NCBI GenBank assembly: GCA_011389885.1
Contig: JAABTK010000033.1
Coordinates: 1 to 43,734, forward strand
Source of the DNA: Gammaproteobacteria bacterium
GTDB taxonomy: Bacteria; Pseudomonadota; Gammaproteobacteria; Chromatiales; Chromatiaceae
Reading direction: 5' to 3'
DNA length: 43,734 bases
Positions 7,407 through 16,647 of the stretch are shown here, one piece after another. Every line of letters begins with the position of its first letter. The first letter of the stretch is position 1. The position numbers and the translations under genes were made by a program. A model generated the notes under the pieces. That model did no database searches and was not told the DNA's origin. It saw only the letters and a program-made list of their open reading frames with translations.

Positions 7407-8893
7407 GGTTCCCGATCCCCCAGGCGGTGAACGGTGCAAACCAGGCAGGGATCGAAAGAGCGCACGATATGCCCGATCTCCACCGGGTTCTCCGGGTCCT
7501 TCACCGGGATGCCGACCAAGGCCTCCTCCCAGGGACCCCGACGGTCTTCCTCATCCCGCGGCGAGCCGTTCCAGGCGGTAGGCGTAATCACTTGATAGTG
7601 GGCGATGCGCCCCGCCTCGATGCGGATCCAATGCCCCAAGGCCCCGCGAGAGGCCTCAATCAGCCCGTATCCTTGGCCGTCCGGCATCTCGCCTGGGGAT
7701 TGATAATAGGACCCCTTGGGGTCGGCGAGCAGTTGTTCGACCCAATGCTCCATCTGTGGAATGATCGCGGCGGGCCGCACCAACCGCGCCAACTGCCTGG
7801 CCAGTACGTTGCCGCCTGATCGGGTCAAATCGGCGAACAGGGAATCGCCGGCGATCAAGCGCTCGGCCAACGGGCCGGTCTCAGCGGGGCGGCCGTCGTA
7901 GCGCGGGGCCTTGCTCATGGAGTATTTGCCCCGCTCGCTGCCGGAGGCGAAGGGCTCGGTGACGCCCTCGGCGGGGTGCAGGCCGCCCGCATAGTCGGCG
8001 TACCACGAATAAGGCACCTGTTCCGCCACCAGTCGCTGATCCAGCGGGTGGACCGCCCCCTGGGCCAGGAAGCCGGCGGGGATGAAGGTCTGCTCGGGGG
8101 GCTCGGGCGCCGGCAGCGAGCCGTAGCTCAAATAGCTATCGTAATGGCCGCCCAGGGCGTCTAGCCCGGTCTCTTTGCACAGCCGAATCAGCCAGCCCGC
8201 ATCGCTCTCGCGGTGAGCGGGGTCTTGCAGCCACCTTTCCAAGGCCTCCGCCCCGTCAAGCTCCAGCCAATGCTCACAACGGCAACCCAGCACCCGACGC
8301 TCGTACCAACGCCGCTGCTGCGCAATCACCTGGCGCAGGTCCAGCAACTCGGTCGGACCGGGGCGAAAGGCCACCCCGCCCGGCACCATAAAGGACGAAT
8401 GCGGCCATTGCCCGCCGAGGATGGCGATGACCTCCAGCATGCGCTTGGTCTGTTGCACCACATCAATCACCCGCGCGCCGCGAAAGGGGGCGTAACGGGC
8501 CTCCGCCTCCGCATGCCAGGGCCGATCCCGATACGCCTCGCCGACGAAATCCGGCAGGAACATCAGCACCGATTGGCGGATATCGCTCTGCACCTGCTCG
8601 GCGGCGAGCGCCAGATTGCGGTGGCGCAGGGCATTGGGCGGCGGACGAATCCCGGCCACGTCGTCCAGCGCATAGGCCGCGGCGGCCAAGTGGGTGGTGC
8701 TGCAAATGCCGCAAATCCGCGGCGTCACCACCAGCCCGTCCAAGGCCCCGCGTCCCACCAAAAAACGCTCGAAACCGCGAAACATCGTGGCCACGCTCCA
8801 GGCATCGGCCACGGCCCCGTTCTCGATCGCGACCTTAATCTCCAGGTCGCCCTCCACGCGGTTCAGGGGGATATTACAAACGATGCGACCCAT
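7391..8893 (-). CDS. [NiFe] hydrogenase large subunit, group 2-like
   Basis: A 500-aa catalytic subunit holding the Ni-Fe site. The N-terminal L1 motif RICGICS supplies C61 and C64, and the C-terminal DPCLVCTVH supplies C483 and C486. H489 is followed by an 11-residue extension (490-500), which a maturation peptidase would remove. The form of the L1 and CTVH motifs and the absence of an exported small subunit point to the cytosolic group 2 uptake/sensory branch (HupL, HupV, HoxC relatives). Sensory HupV/HoxC proteins are generally reported to lack the cleaved extension, so this protein is not a simple match to them. It sits 29 nt after the small subunit gene and overlaps the peptidase gene. 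No cytochrome b or other electron acceptor subunit is nearby. Confidence 0.93.
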   Translation of the reverse strand: MGRIVCNIPLNRVEGDLEIKVAIENGAVADAWSVATMFRGFERFLVGRGALDGLVVTPRICGICSTTHLAAAAYALDDVAGIRPPPNALRHRNLALAAEQVQSDIRQSVLMFLPDFVGEAYRDRPWHAEAEARYAPFRGARVIDVVQQTKRMLEVIAILGGQWPHSSFMVPGGVAFRPGPTELLDLRQVIAQQRRWYERRVLGCRCEHWLELDGAEALERWLQDPAHRESDAGWLIRLCKETGLDALGGHYDSYLSYGSLPAPEPPEQTFIPAGFLAQGAVHPLDQRLVAEQVPYSWYADYAGGLHPAEGVTEPFASGSERGKYSMSKAPRYDGRPAETGPLAERLIAGDSLFADLTRSGGNVLARQLARLVRPAAIIPQMEHWVEQLLADPKGSYYQSPGEMPDGQGYGLIEASRGALGHWIRIEAGRIAHYQVITPTAWNGSPRDEEDRRGPWEEALVGIPVKDPENPVEIGHIVRSFDPCLVCTVHRLGDREPWLRL

Positions 8894-8922
8894 TGCTGCG
8901 GCTCCCTTGAGGTGATCCTTGG

Positions 8923-9861
8923 TCAGATCTCGGTTTTGCGGTCGGTCAACCGCTCGGGCGCCGCCGCGGCGGCCATGGTCTTGTACACCAGGTAGTGGGC
9001 GCGATTGATGCCTCGGGGCAACTGCACCGGGATGCCCTCGATGTTTTTGGTCTCAAAGAAGGGGTAATCCATGGGGAATTTCGGGCTGGTGCAACCGAAA
9101 CAGGGCACGCCCGCCCGCGTCTTGGAGGACCGCCGATTCCACAGCAGCTTGTTGCAGGGACCGCCCACCAGGGGGCCGTGGCAGCCCTTATGGAAGAAAA
9201 GGCAGCCGCGCTGGCCGAAGTCGGTCTCCTCCACCCGATACTCGTGGTATTCGTTGCGGGTGCATCCCTGATGCACCATCAGGCCATACCAGGCCACCGG
9301 GCGCTGGAATTCGTCCAACTCCAGGGGCATGCCCCGGCAGAGGGCGCCCAGCACGCCCGAGAACACCTGGGGATGACAGGGGCAACCGCCCAAATTGATC
9401 ACCGGCAGGTCGGCCCCGCTGCGGAACCCCGCGCCCAACAAACCGCCCGGCTGATCCTTATGGAACTGCAGGCCGGTGGACTGGGCGTAATCGTCCGCCC
9501 CGAAGCCGCCATAGGCGGCACAGGTCCCCAATGCGATGACGTAGCGGGCATGCCGGGCCAGGGCGGCGATAAAATCCTTCTTGCAGCGCCCGTTATGGGT
9601 GTCGTACATGCCGGTCCGGGCGGGACCGCGAATCACCGAGCCCTCCAGCACCAGCAGATCAAGGACCCGTTCGCCGCTAACCAGGCCCTCTTCCATCGAC
9701 TCCCGCTGCTTGGGCGAGAGATTGGAAAGGGAGGGGTGCCAAAGCGGATCGATGTCGAGTTCTTGAAACAGCTCGATCATGTCCGGGGCCTCGGCGCTCA
9801 GAAACGACAGCGTATCGCCGCCGCACCCCCCGGCTTGGGCCCAATACAAAGTCTTCGACAT
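8923..9861 (-). CDS. [NiFe] hydrogenase small subunit, group 2-like, no Tat signal
   Basis: A 312-aa iron-sulfur subunit that carries electrons away from the Ni-Fe site. It begins at C13 without a Tat leader, so the enzyme should stay in the cytoplasm. Proximal-cluster ligands are C13, C114 and C160. The fourth position, normally Cys, is D16 (GGCGGDTLSF). Further ligands for medial and distal clusters are H197 and C200 (VHQGCTRN), C220, C227, C236, C254 and C257. The overall pattern resembles cyanobacterial HupS, where this position is Asn as far as I recall. GGAGAGG lies about 10 nt before the ATG at 9861. It is the first gene of the seven-gene operon. Electron acceptor unknown. Confidence 0.93.
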   Translation of the reverse strand: MSKTLYWAQAGGCGGDTLSFLSAEAPDMIELFQELDIDPLWHPSLSNLSPKQRESMEEGLVSGERVLDLLVLEGSVIRGPARTGMYDTHNGRCKKDFIAALARHARYVIALGTCAAYGGFGADDYAQSTGLQFHKDQPGGLLGAGFRSGADLPVINLGGCPCHPQVFSGVLGALCRGMPLELDEFQRPVAWYGLMVHQGCTRNEYHEYRVEETDFGQRGCLFFHKGCHGPLVGGPCNKLLWNRRSSKTRAGVPCFGCTSPKFPMDYPFFETKNIEGIPVQLPRGINRAHYLVYKTMAAAAAPERLTDRKTEI

Positions 9862-10201
9862 GGCCTAGCACCTCTCCGTAAACAACCCTAACCCAGAGTC
9901 TAGCTCAATAATCCAGCGCTGCAACACCTTAATTTCATTTCAACTGCCGCTCTCCCGCCCCCGTCGCCCAAGCCCGAGGCCTGGGAGGCCGCGCCCGCGC
10001 GCGATTGGCGGTCGAGGAACGAAGAATCCGGGGCCGCAAAGCACCGCCGAGCACAGCCGCGTCCAAGGATCGAAGACCACCGACCCTAGGCGCCTTCGGG
10101 ATCCAGGGCGGGCCAAAAACAGCAGAGCGCGCAGGGGTTTCTCGGGTGCAAGCGCTGAACGATCACGACCAAGGCCAAGACCGGTGGAGCGCCTTTTGGT
10201 T

Positions 10202-10287
10202 GAACCACAGATCAACACCGATAGACACAGATAACTAAAAGCCATAAACAAAAATCTGTGTTATCTGCGTCCATCCGTGGTTCTTAA
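10202..10287. repeat. Inverted pair of ATCTGTGGTT-type repeats
   Basis: The left half GAACCACAGATCAACACCGA continues with tagacacagataac, and the right half ends CATCCGTGGTTC. The halves are imperfect inverted complements around a short AT-rich centre (ACTAAAAGCCATAAACAAAA). A further direct copy begins at 10303 (GAACCACGAATGGACACGAA). This could form a long imperfect hairpin in DNA or RNA. Confidence 0.7.
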
Positions 10288-10438
10288 ACCGCGAACGGCT
10301 AAGAACCACGAATGGACACGAACAGACACGAATTTTTTCTTTGCGGGTTCTCAGGGTCTTATTTCGCCTTGGCGTCCTTTGCGCCTCCTTGGCGGTCTTG
10401 GCGTTATTTCATTAACGCCTCAGTGCTTGGCCGGGGAT

Positions 10439-10506
10439 GGTGCGTTACGGCGCGCGGTAATGCGGGGGTTGGATTCGGGTTTTGTGGTTGGCGCGCCTAA
10501 CGCACC
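10439..10506. repeat. GGTGCGTTA/TAACGCACC palindromic element
   Basis: The left arm GGTGCGTTACGGCGCGC (10439-10455) and the right arm GCGCGCCTAACGCACC (10491-10506) are inverted complements apart from one extra base. They flank a 35-nt interior. Same size and ends as 26267-26333. It resembles a REP or MITE-like unit. Confidence 0.8.
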
Positions 10507-10542
10507 CTACGCCTGGTGATTGAACCACGGATAAACACGAAT

Positions 10543-10612
10543 CGCCTGTGATGGGCACGGCGCTGATAGATCACGATCAAAGCCAATGACCGGGGAGCGC
10601 CTTTGCCCATCC
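10543..10612. repeat. 70-nt dispersed repeat, copy 1
   Basis: The segment starts CGCCTGTGATGGGC and ends GAGCGCCTTTGCCCATCC. It matches 35723-35792, also 70 nt, with scattered differences in the middle. In both places it follows an ACCACGGATAAACACG-type repeat, so the two families travel together. Confidence 0.8.
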
Positions 10613-10822
10613 TACCCGCTAGCCCGAAACAATAGACAAAAATCGCTGTTTATCTGTGTCTATCTGCGGTTTTTTTGTTTACACGCACGCACCGCCCGAG
10701 GGTTGCACTCCAGGCGGCCTGGCGGCGCGGGTACGAGGAAGCAAAACAACCCCTCTGCGTCCTCTGCGTTCCCGATAGCCGTTGTTCGCGCAGGCGCTTT
10801 AGGGGGCGCCCCCGGTGTTTGG

Positions 10823-11623
10823 CTATTCTTTCCAATGGCCTTGGTCGTCTTTCACAAAGGTTTGCCGGCGCTCGGTCTGAAAACCATCGGCGCTATGGAA
10901 GCGCACCTCTAGCCGCACCGATTGCTTGTCCACCCGCAGTACGTTGTAGGAGTTGGGCTCGCCGCGGGTGCGGTCGGAGACCGCGGTGCCGGCCTGAAGC
11001 ACTAAAATGGAGCTGTCGGTGGAGCGGTGTACGGCGTGGGTGCCGCGCGAGTAGCTCATGTGGAAATGCCCGGCCAGCAACAGGTCGGCGGCGCAGGGTT
11101 CGATGGCCTTGAGGGTGTGCCGGTAGCGCCCCACGCCTTTGCGTTTGCTGGCGGGCGGGGCCAGGAAGGGGTGATGGGTCACCAGTACTTTAAAGCGGTC
11201 GTCGGGCTGGTCGCACAGGAATTGGCGGGCGCGGGCCATTTGCCAATAGGAGATGCGGCCGTGGGACAGGGTCAGCGAGCGTGCGGTGCTGATGCCCATC
11301 ACCGCCAGTTCGTCATCGCTCCATTGGGGCGTCAGGTCGTCGGTGATCAGGCGCTTGTAACGTGACAACTGACGAAAGAACCGACGCCACAGGTTGTACA
11401 GGGTTACGTCGTGGTTCCCCGGCACCACCAGCAGCGGCAGGCCCAGGTCGTCGAGAAAATCCCGCGCCAGGGCGAATTCCTTGCTTTTGGCCCGTTGCGT
11501 GAGGTCGCCGCTGAGCACCAGCAGGTCCGGGCGCAGCGCGGTGAGATCGTCGGCCAGGTCCTGCACCACCGCAGGGATATGGCGACCGAAATGCACGTCA
11601 GAGATATGGGCGATGGTTCGCAT
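10823..11623 (-). CDS. Calcineurin-like metallophosphoesterase
   Basis: A 266-aa two-metal phosphoesterase. All core motifs are visible: D9-x-H11 (SDVHFG), G39-D40 (LSGDLTQ), G-N70-H71-D72, H150 (VTHHPF) and H186-x-H188 (GHFH). It has no signal peptide or membrane segment. This superfamily includes cAMP phosphodiesterases (CpdA), Icc-like proteins and DNA nucleases, and the substrate cannot be told from sequence alone. It is last in an operon with nudF, tatD-like and DAGK genes. In E. coli cpdA lies near nudF, which makes a CpdA-like role possible but unproven. It starts 9 nt after the DAGK stop. Confidence 0.88.
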   Translation of the reverse strand: MRTIAHISDVHFGRHIPAVVQDLADDLTALRPDLLVLSGDLTQRAKSKEFALARDFLDDLGLPLLVVPGNHDVTLYNLWRRFFRQLSRYKRLITDDLTPQWSDDELAVMGISTARSLTLSHGRISYWQMARARQFLCDQPDDRFKVLVTHHPFLAPPASKRKGVGRYRHTLKAIEPCAADLLLAGHFHMSYSRGTHAVHRSTDSSILVLQAGTAVSDRTRGEPNSYNVLRVDKQSVRLEVRFHSADGFQTERRQTFVKDDQGHWKE

Positions 11624-11632
11624 ACCGATAGC

Positions 11633-12550
11633 TCAGGCCTCGGCTTCGGCTACAATGACGCGCAGTACGCCGGGGTGGATCTTTAACTCCAGGGGCAGGC
11701 GCATCTTCAGCACCTCGCCGTCGATGGCCACCCGGTAATGGTGATGGCTATTGAGGATGCGCACCCGGGCGCCCTCCATGGTTTCAAGGCCGGGACCCTG
11801 CTCCAAGCGGCCGGTCAGGATCTTTAGCCCCAGCCGAAACAGGTCGCCGCGCCCCGGGCTTGGGGTGTAGTAGATGCCGAGCTGACCGCCCTGAAGGTCG
11901 TCCCGTTCCAGACCGGACAACACCCCGCCCACATAGCGATTATTGCTGACCATCACGAAGGGCGTGCGCACCTCGCGGCGGTCCGTTTCCGTTTCCAGCG
12001 ACAGGGTCAGGGTGCGGAGTTTCCACAGCGCCCCCAGAAAGGCATAGCCCATGGCCGGAAACTTGCGCATCCCCAGGCGCTGGCGGTGCGCCTCCCGCCG
12101 CGCCACCGCATGGGGATAGATGCCCAGCAGGGCGTTGTTGAGGAAATAGCGGCCGTTAATCGAACCCAGGTCCAACGCCTGCTGCCGATCCCGGGCCAGG
12201 ATCTTGGCCGCCGCGGCCACGTCCACCGGCAGCCCCAGGTTCTTGGCATAGTGGTTCATGGTGCCCACAGGCAGGATCCCGAGCGCCGTTTCGCCGCCCA
12301 CCAGCCGCTGAATGCCGCTGTTAAGGGTGCCGTCGCCCCCGCCGAGCACCAAGCGCGGCGGGCGGCGGTCCAACACCTGGTCCAGCGTGCGATCCAAATC
12401 CTCTGGCTCCACAAACTGGATCTCGGCCTTGAGGTCGGCCTCGCGAAAGGCGTTTTCCACGGTTTCCCGTTGGCCTTCGGTCTGGACGCTGCCGGCGCGG
12501 CGGTTGATGATCACCGGCAAGGGGTGTGCGGTCTGTTGGTTGGCGTTCAT
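11633..12550 (-). CDS. DAGK-family lipid kinase
   Basis: A 305-aa protein of the diacylglycerol kinase catalytic-domain family (YegS/DgkB/BmrU-like), which phosphorylates lipids such as diacylglycerol with ATP. The nucleotide-binding signature GGGDGTLN is at 70-77, preceded by INRRAG and followed by LGILPVGTMNHYAKNLGL. The C-terminal half contains IDGEVLKM, a usual substrate-lobe feature. The open frame can start at a TTG at 12574, but the ATG at 12550 (MNANQQ) is preferred as the more usual codon. It sits between the TatD-like and phosphoesterase genes in one transcription unit. The exact lipid is unknown. Confidence 0.85.
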   Translation of the reverse strand: MNANQQTAHPLPVIINRRAGSVQTEGQRETVENAFREADLKAEIQFVEPEDLDRTLDQVLDRRPPRLVLGGGDGTLNSGIQRLVGGETALGILPVGTMNHYAKNLGLPVDVAAAAKILARDRQQALDLGSINGRYFLNNALLGIYPHAVARREAHRQRLGMRKFPAMGYAFLGALWKLRTLTLSLETETDRREVRTPFVMVSNNRYVGGVLSGLERDDLQGGQLGIYYTPSPGRGDLFRLGLKILTGRLEQGPGLETMEGARVRILNSHHHYRVAIDGEVLKMRLPLELKIHPGVLRVIVAEAEA

Positions 12551-12586
12551 AGTGGAGCAAATGAGGGCGACCAATCAAAATTCCAG

Positions 12587-13360
12587 TCACATCGACCCCA
12601 AACCCAACACCGCCTCTGCGTTGGCGGTGGTGATGCGCGCGACCTCCGCCGCCGACTCGCCCCGCACCCGGGCCAGGGCTTGCAGCACCAGGGGCAGGTT
12701 CTCGGGGCTGTTGCGTTGGCCTTGATGGCCCTGGGGCGGGATGTCCGGGGCGTCCGTCTCCAACACTAGGTCGGCCAACGGCAGGGCGCGGATCATGCGC
12801 CCGATGCGCTTGGCCCCGTCGAAGGTGAGGGCGCCGCCGGCGGCGATCTTGAACCCCAGCTCGGTCAGCTTTTGCGCCTGCTGGAGGCTGCCGTTAAAGG
12901 CGTGGGCGATGCCGCCATGGGGGAAGTGCGCGTCCCGCAGCGCCTTGGTCACTAGGTCCTGGGCCTTGCGGATATGCAGCAGCAGCGGTAGCCCGGCGGC
13001 CTTGGCGATGGCGATTTGCGCCTCCAGGTAGTGTTGCTGGGCCGCGTAGTCCGGGTCGTCGATGAAGTAATCGAGGCCGATCTCGCCGATCGCCACGACC
13101 TCGCGCTCGGCGAGCAGGCGCTCTAGCCGCCCCAGCTCGCCGCGGCGGTGGCCGGCGGTGTACATGGGGTGCAGGCCCGGGGCCGGGAACAGCCCCGGAT
13201 GCGCATCGCAGACCGCGAACAGGCGATCCCAATGCCGGGCCACGTAGCCGGGGACCACCAGACGCCGCACCCCGAGCGCTTGGCAATGGTCCAATACCGC
13301 GTCCCGGTCGGCGTCGAAGGTCGCGGCGTCGATATGGCAGTGGGTGTCGATGAGGTCCAT
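12587..13360 (-). CDS. TatD-family metal-dependent hydrolase (YjjV-like)
   Basis: A 257-aa TIM-barrel hydrolase of the TatD DNase family. Metal ligands are visible: H7 and H9 (DTHCHID), E93 (GEIGLDYF), H129 (LLLHIRK), H153 (IAHAFNG) and D203 (ETDAPD). The segment ETDAPDIPPQGHQGQ with ENLP nearby resembles E. coli YjjV more than TatD itself, as far as I recall. Family members are reported as metal-dependent deoxyribonucleases, and the natural substrate is often unknown. The start codon lies 1 nt beyond the nudF stop, so translation is probably coupled. Confidence 0.9.
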   Translation of the reverse strand: MDLIDTHCHIDAATFDADRDAVLDHCQALGVRRLVVPGYVARHWDRLFAVCDAHPGLFPAPGLHPMYTAGHRRGELGRLERLLAEREVVAIGEIGLDYFIDDPDYAAQQHYLEAQIAIAKAAGLPLLLHIRKAQDLVTKALRDAHFPHGGIAHAFNGSLQQAQKLTELGFKIAAGGALTFDGAKRIGRMIRALPLADLVLETDAPDIPPQGHQGQRNSPENLPLVLQALARVRGESAAEVARITTANAEAVLGLGSM

Positions 13361-13361
13361 C

Positions 13362-13952
13362 TTAGGCCCACTCCCGGCGCAGTCGCTCGCGGTTCAGCAG
13401 CAGCCACTGCATGGCGATGATGGAGCTGGTGGAGTTGATTCGCCCGCCGTAGAGTTCCGCCGCCGCCGACTCAAACGGCATCACCGCCGCGCGAATGTCC
13501 TCCCCCTCGTGATCCAGGCCGTGAATGCCGCCGGCCCCGGCGCTGTCCACCCGGGCGCAATACAGGTGGATGCGCTCGGTCGAGGTCCCCGGGCTCACCA
13601 TAAAGTCGCAAACCTTTTCCAGCGCCAGCACCTCGCGCCCCGCCTCCTCGCGGGTCTCGCGCCGGGCCACGGCCGCGGGGGGCTCGCCGCGCTCCACGAT
13701 GCCGCCCACGACCTCCAGCACCCAGGCCCCGCCGGGGTGCTCCAGGGCGCCGATGCGAAACTGCTCGATCAGCACCACCGCATCCCGCGCCGGGTCATAG
13801 GGCAGCACCGAGGCGGCGTGGTACATCTCCACCCGCTCGCGGATCAGGGGTTCGCTGTCGCCGCCGGCGAACAGCTCGTGCCGCAGGCGGTAACGATTGA
13901 GCTTCAAAAAGCCCGCATAAGGGGTTTCGGTTTCGAGGATGCGATAGTTCAC
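13362..13952 (-). CDS. nudF: ADP-ribose pyrophosphatase, Nudix family
   Basis: A 196-aa Nudix hydrolase. The Nudix box is complete at 84-106: G84-x5-E90-x7-R98-E99-T-x-E102-E103-x-G105. Similarity to NudF extends over the N-terminal half (MYHAASVLPYDPARD, LIEQFRIGAL) and SPGTSTERIHLY. The expected reaction is hydrolysis of ADP-ribose to AMP and ribose 5-phosphate. It starts with GTG at 13952, with GGAG about 13 nt upstream. It is the first gene of the four-gene operon nudF - tatD-like - DAGK - phosphoesterase. It is slightly shorter than E. coli NudF. Confidence 0.88.
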   Translation of the reverse strand: MNYRILETETPYAGFLKLNRYRLRHELFAGGDSEPLIRERVEMYHAASVLPYDPARDAVVLIEQFRIGALEHPGGAWVLEVVGGIVERGEPPAAVARRETREEAGREVLALEKVCDFMVSPGTSTERIHLYCARVDSAGAGGIHGLDHEGEDIRAAVMPFESAAAELYGGRINSTSSIIAMQWLLLNRERLRREWA

Positions 13953-14578
13953 GCGCTGAAATCTCCGTGCAATCGGGAGGCCTCAGGCTATGCCTTTACG
14001 GGCCATCCATGCAAGCCCCCGGGGCGGATCGAGCCCCGCCGAGCCGCCTCTAGTACGGCCTGCGCACAAATCACGGAAACAACGCCATTTAGGAACGCAG
14101 AGGGCGCAGAGGACCGCAGAGGGCGCGGAGGGATTCTTGCGTGATCGTCCCCGCGTGCCAGGGCGGGGATGCCTGTCCGAAGCCCCAGCCTCGCCTCGCC
14201 GCCTGGAGTAAGGCCCTCAGGCTGGGCGGGTTTCCGGTTACGCGCCCGGGCCAAGGCGTCTGCGCTTCGAGCCCGCAGTCATACAGGGTGTGGGCAAGCG
14301 AAGTGCATTCGCCGTTGAAGCGGCGGATGCCGGGGGCGGCGCTTATCCTTTCAATCGAAACGCCTTTCTGCGCCCTCTGCGGTGCTCCGTGGGCCCTGCG
14401 TTTCGCGAGCGCCTGGGTTGTTTCCGATACTTAGGCGCGGCTGTACTAGGCCCGCCGCAACGGCCCGCGGCGACGCGGAGAACCGCGGCGGGCGCGATAG
14501 GGTTTGCGGGTTTTCCCTAGTTGCTGTAATATTAGCTTATTCTAATGTAATAATTCGCTAACAAGCAAAGGATCACGA
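13953..14578. other. 626-nt intergenic region with GCAGAGGGCGCAGAG-type repeats
   Basis: Two stretches carry the repeat type seen elsewhere as CGCAAAGGGCGCAAAG: about 14095-14137 (AACGCAGAGGGCGCAGAGG) and about 14363-14402 in the other orientation. The last 60 bases before 14579 are suddenly AT-rich (ATTAGCTTATTCTAATGTAA) and probably hold the promoter of the thioredoxin-like gene. No gene was recognised. Confidence 0.65.
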
Positions 14579-15058
14579 ATGATCGCACTCAAACGGCTCT
14601 TCCTGGCGGTATTCATACTGTCTAGCGCGTCGATTTCCGCCGGCTCTGTGGCTGGAGAACTCAGCTTCGCGGCCGTGGCGAACGCCTCTCGTGACTCCGG
14701 ACGCCCCATTATGATGGTGTTCGGGGCCGAAGAATGCGGCTATTGCGAGCGCCTGAAGCAAGATGTGTTGACCCCCATGGCCCGCACCGGGGCGCTGGAC
14801 GAACAGGTGCTGTTGCGGGAGATGGATATCCACCGCGGCGGCAAGATCAAGGACTTCGAGGGCAATCGGGTGCGCAGCCGCGTCTTCGTGCGCCGCTACC
14901 AAGTCTATGCCACGCCCACTGTGGTGCTGTTGGATGCCAAGGGCAATGAGCTGACCCGCCCCATTGTCGGCTACAGCGATGCCGCGGACTACAGCGCCCG
15001 CCTGGAAAAGGCCATCGGCGAGGCCGCGCGGGCGCTGCACGGCCAAAGCCCCTCCTGA
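14579..15058 (+). CDS. Secreted thioredoxin-fold protein (SoxW/DsbE-like)
   Basis: A 159-aa thioredoxin-like protein with an N-terminal signal peptide (about 1-26, KRLFLAVFILSSASISAG), so it acts in the periplasm. The redox motif is C53-G-Y-C56 in GAEECGYCERLKQD, with the cis-Pro segment VYATPTVVLLD. Related thioredoxin-fold proteins reduce or handle disulfides during sulfur oxidation, cytochrome maturation or repair. The partner here is unknown. AAGGA lies 8 nt before the ATG, and an AT-rich promoter-like stretch precedes it. It is a single-gene unit facing the ilvC terminator. Confidence 0.85.
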   Translation: MIALKRLFLAVFILSSASISAGSVAGELSFAAVANASRDSGRPIMMVFGAEECGYCERLKQDVLTPMARTGALDEQVLLREMDIHRGGKIKDFEGNRVRSRVFVRRYQVYATPTVVLLDAKGNELTRPIVGYSDAADYSARLEKAIGEAARALHGQSPS

Positions 15059-15124
15059 ATCAGGCGGGGCGAGCAGCCCCGAAAACGGCTTGGGTCCACC
15101 GCATGCCTGCTTGACCCGCCGCTG

Positions 15125-15185
15125 TCATCGCGGCTGCAATCCGCTCCCGCTATTGGTCATCGCGGATGCAATCCGCTCCCACGCG
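15125..15185. repeat. CATCGCGGMTGCAATCCGCTCCC repeat, two units
   Basis: Two units, at 15125-15156 and 15157-15185, each read TCATCGCGG-A/C-TGCAATCC then GCTCCC. The same unit recurs three times at 41292-41394 and, in altered form, at 38654-38790. It looks like a REP-type element. Confidence 0.75.
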
Positions 15186-15203
15186 TGTTGCCGCTATTGG
15201 CGC

Positions 15204-15237
15204 AAAAAAGCCCGCCCGGGGCAACCGGGCGGGCTTT
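15204..15237 (-). terminator. Rho-independent terminator of ilvC
   Basis: The stem AAAGCCCGCCCGG / CCGGGCGGGCTTT (13 bp, 5-nt GGCAA loop on the plus strand) is followed on the minus strand by a T-run (15204-15209). It lies 24 nt beyond the ilvC stop codon and terminates leftward transcription. Confidence 0.9.
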
Positions 15238-15260
15238 AGGGGCTGAGAGGCTGTCCGGGA

Positions 15261-16647
<1,387 letters not shown>

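Larger units (their letters stand above)
9862..10822. other. 961-nt intergenic region made largely of dispersed repeats
   Basis: The region lies between the hydrogenase operon and the phosphoesterase gene. The 100 or so bases upstream of 9861 should hold the operon promoter, but no convincing -35/-10 or -24/-12 pair was recognised. From about 10200 it is filled by repeat families listed separately (10202-10287, 10303-10338, 10439-10506, 10543-10612, 10638-10677) plus a GCGTCCTTTGCGCC-type stretch near 10370-10410. Open frames here are short and unconvincing. Confidence 0.7.
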
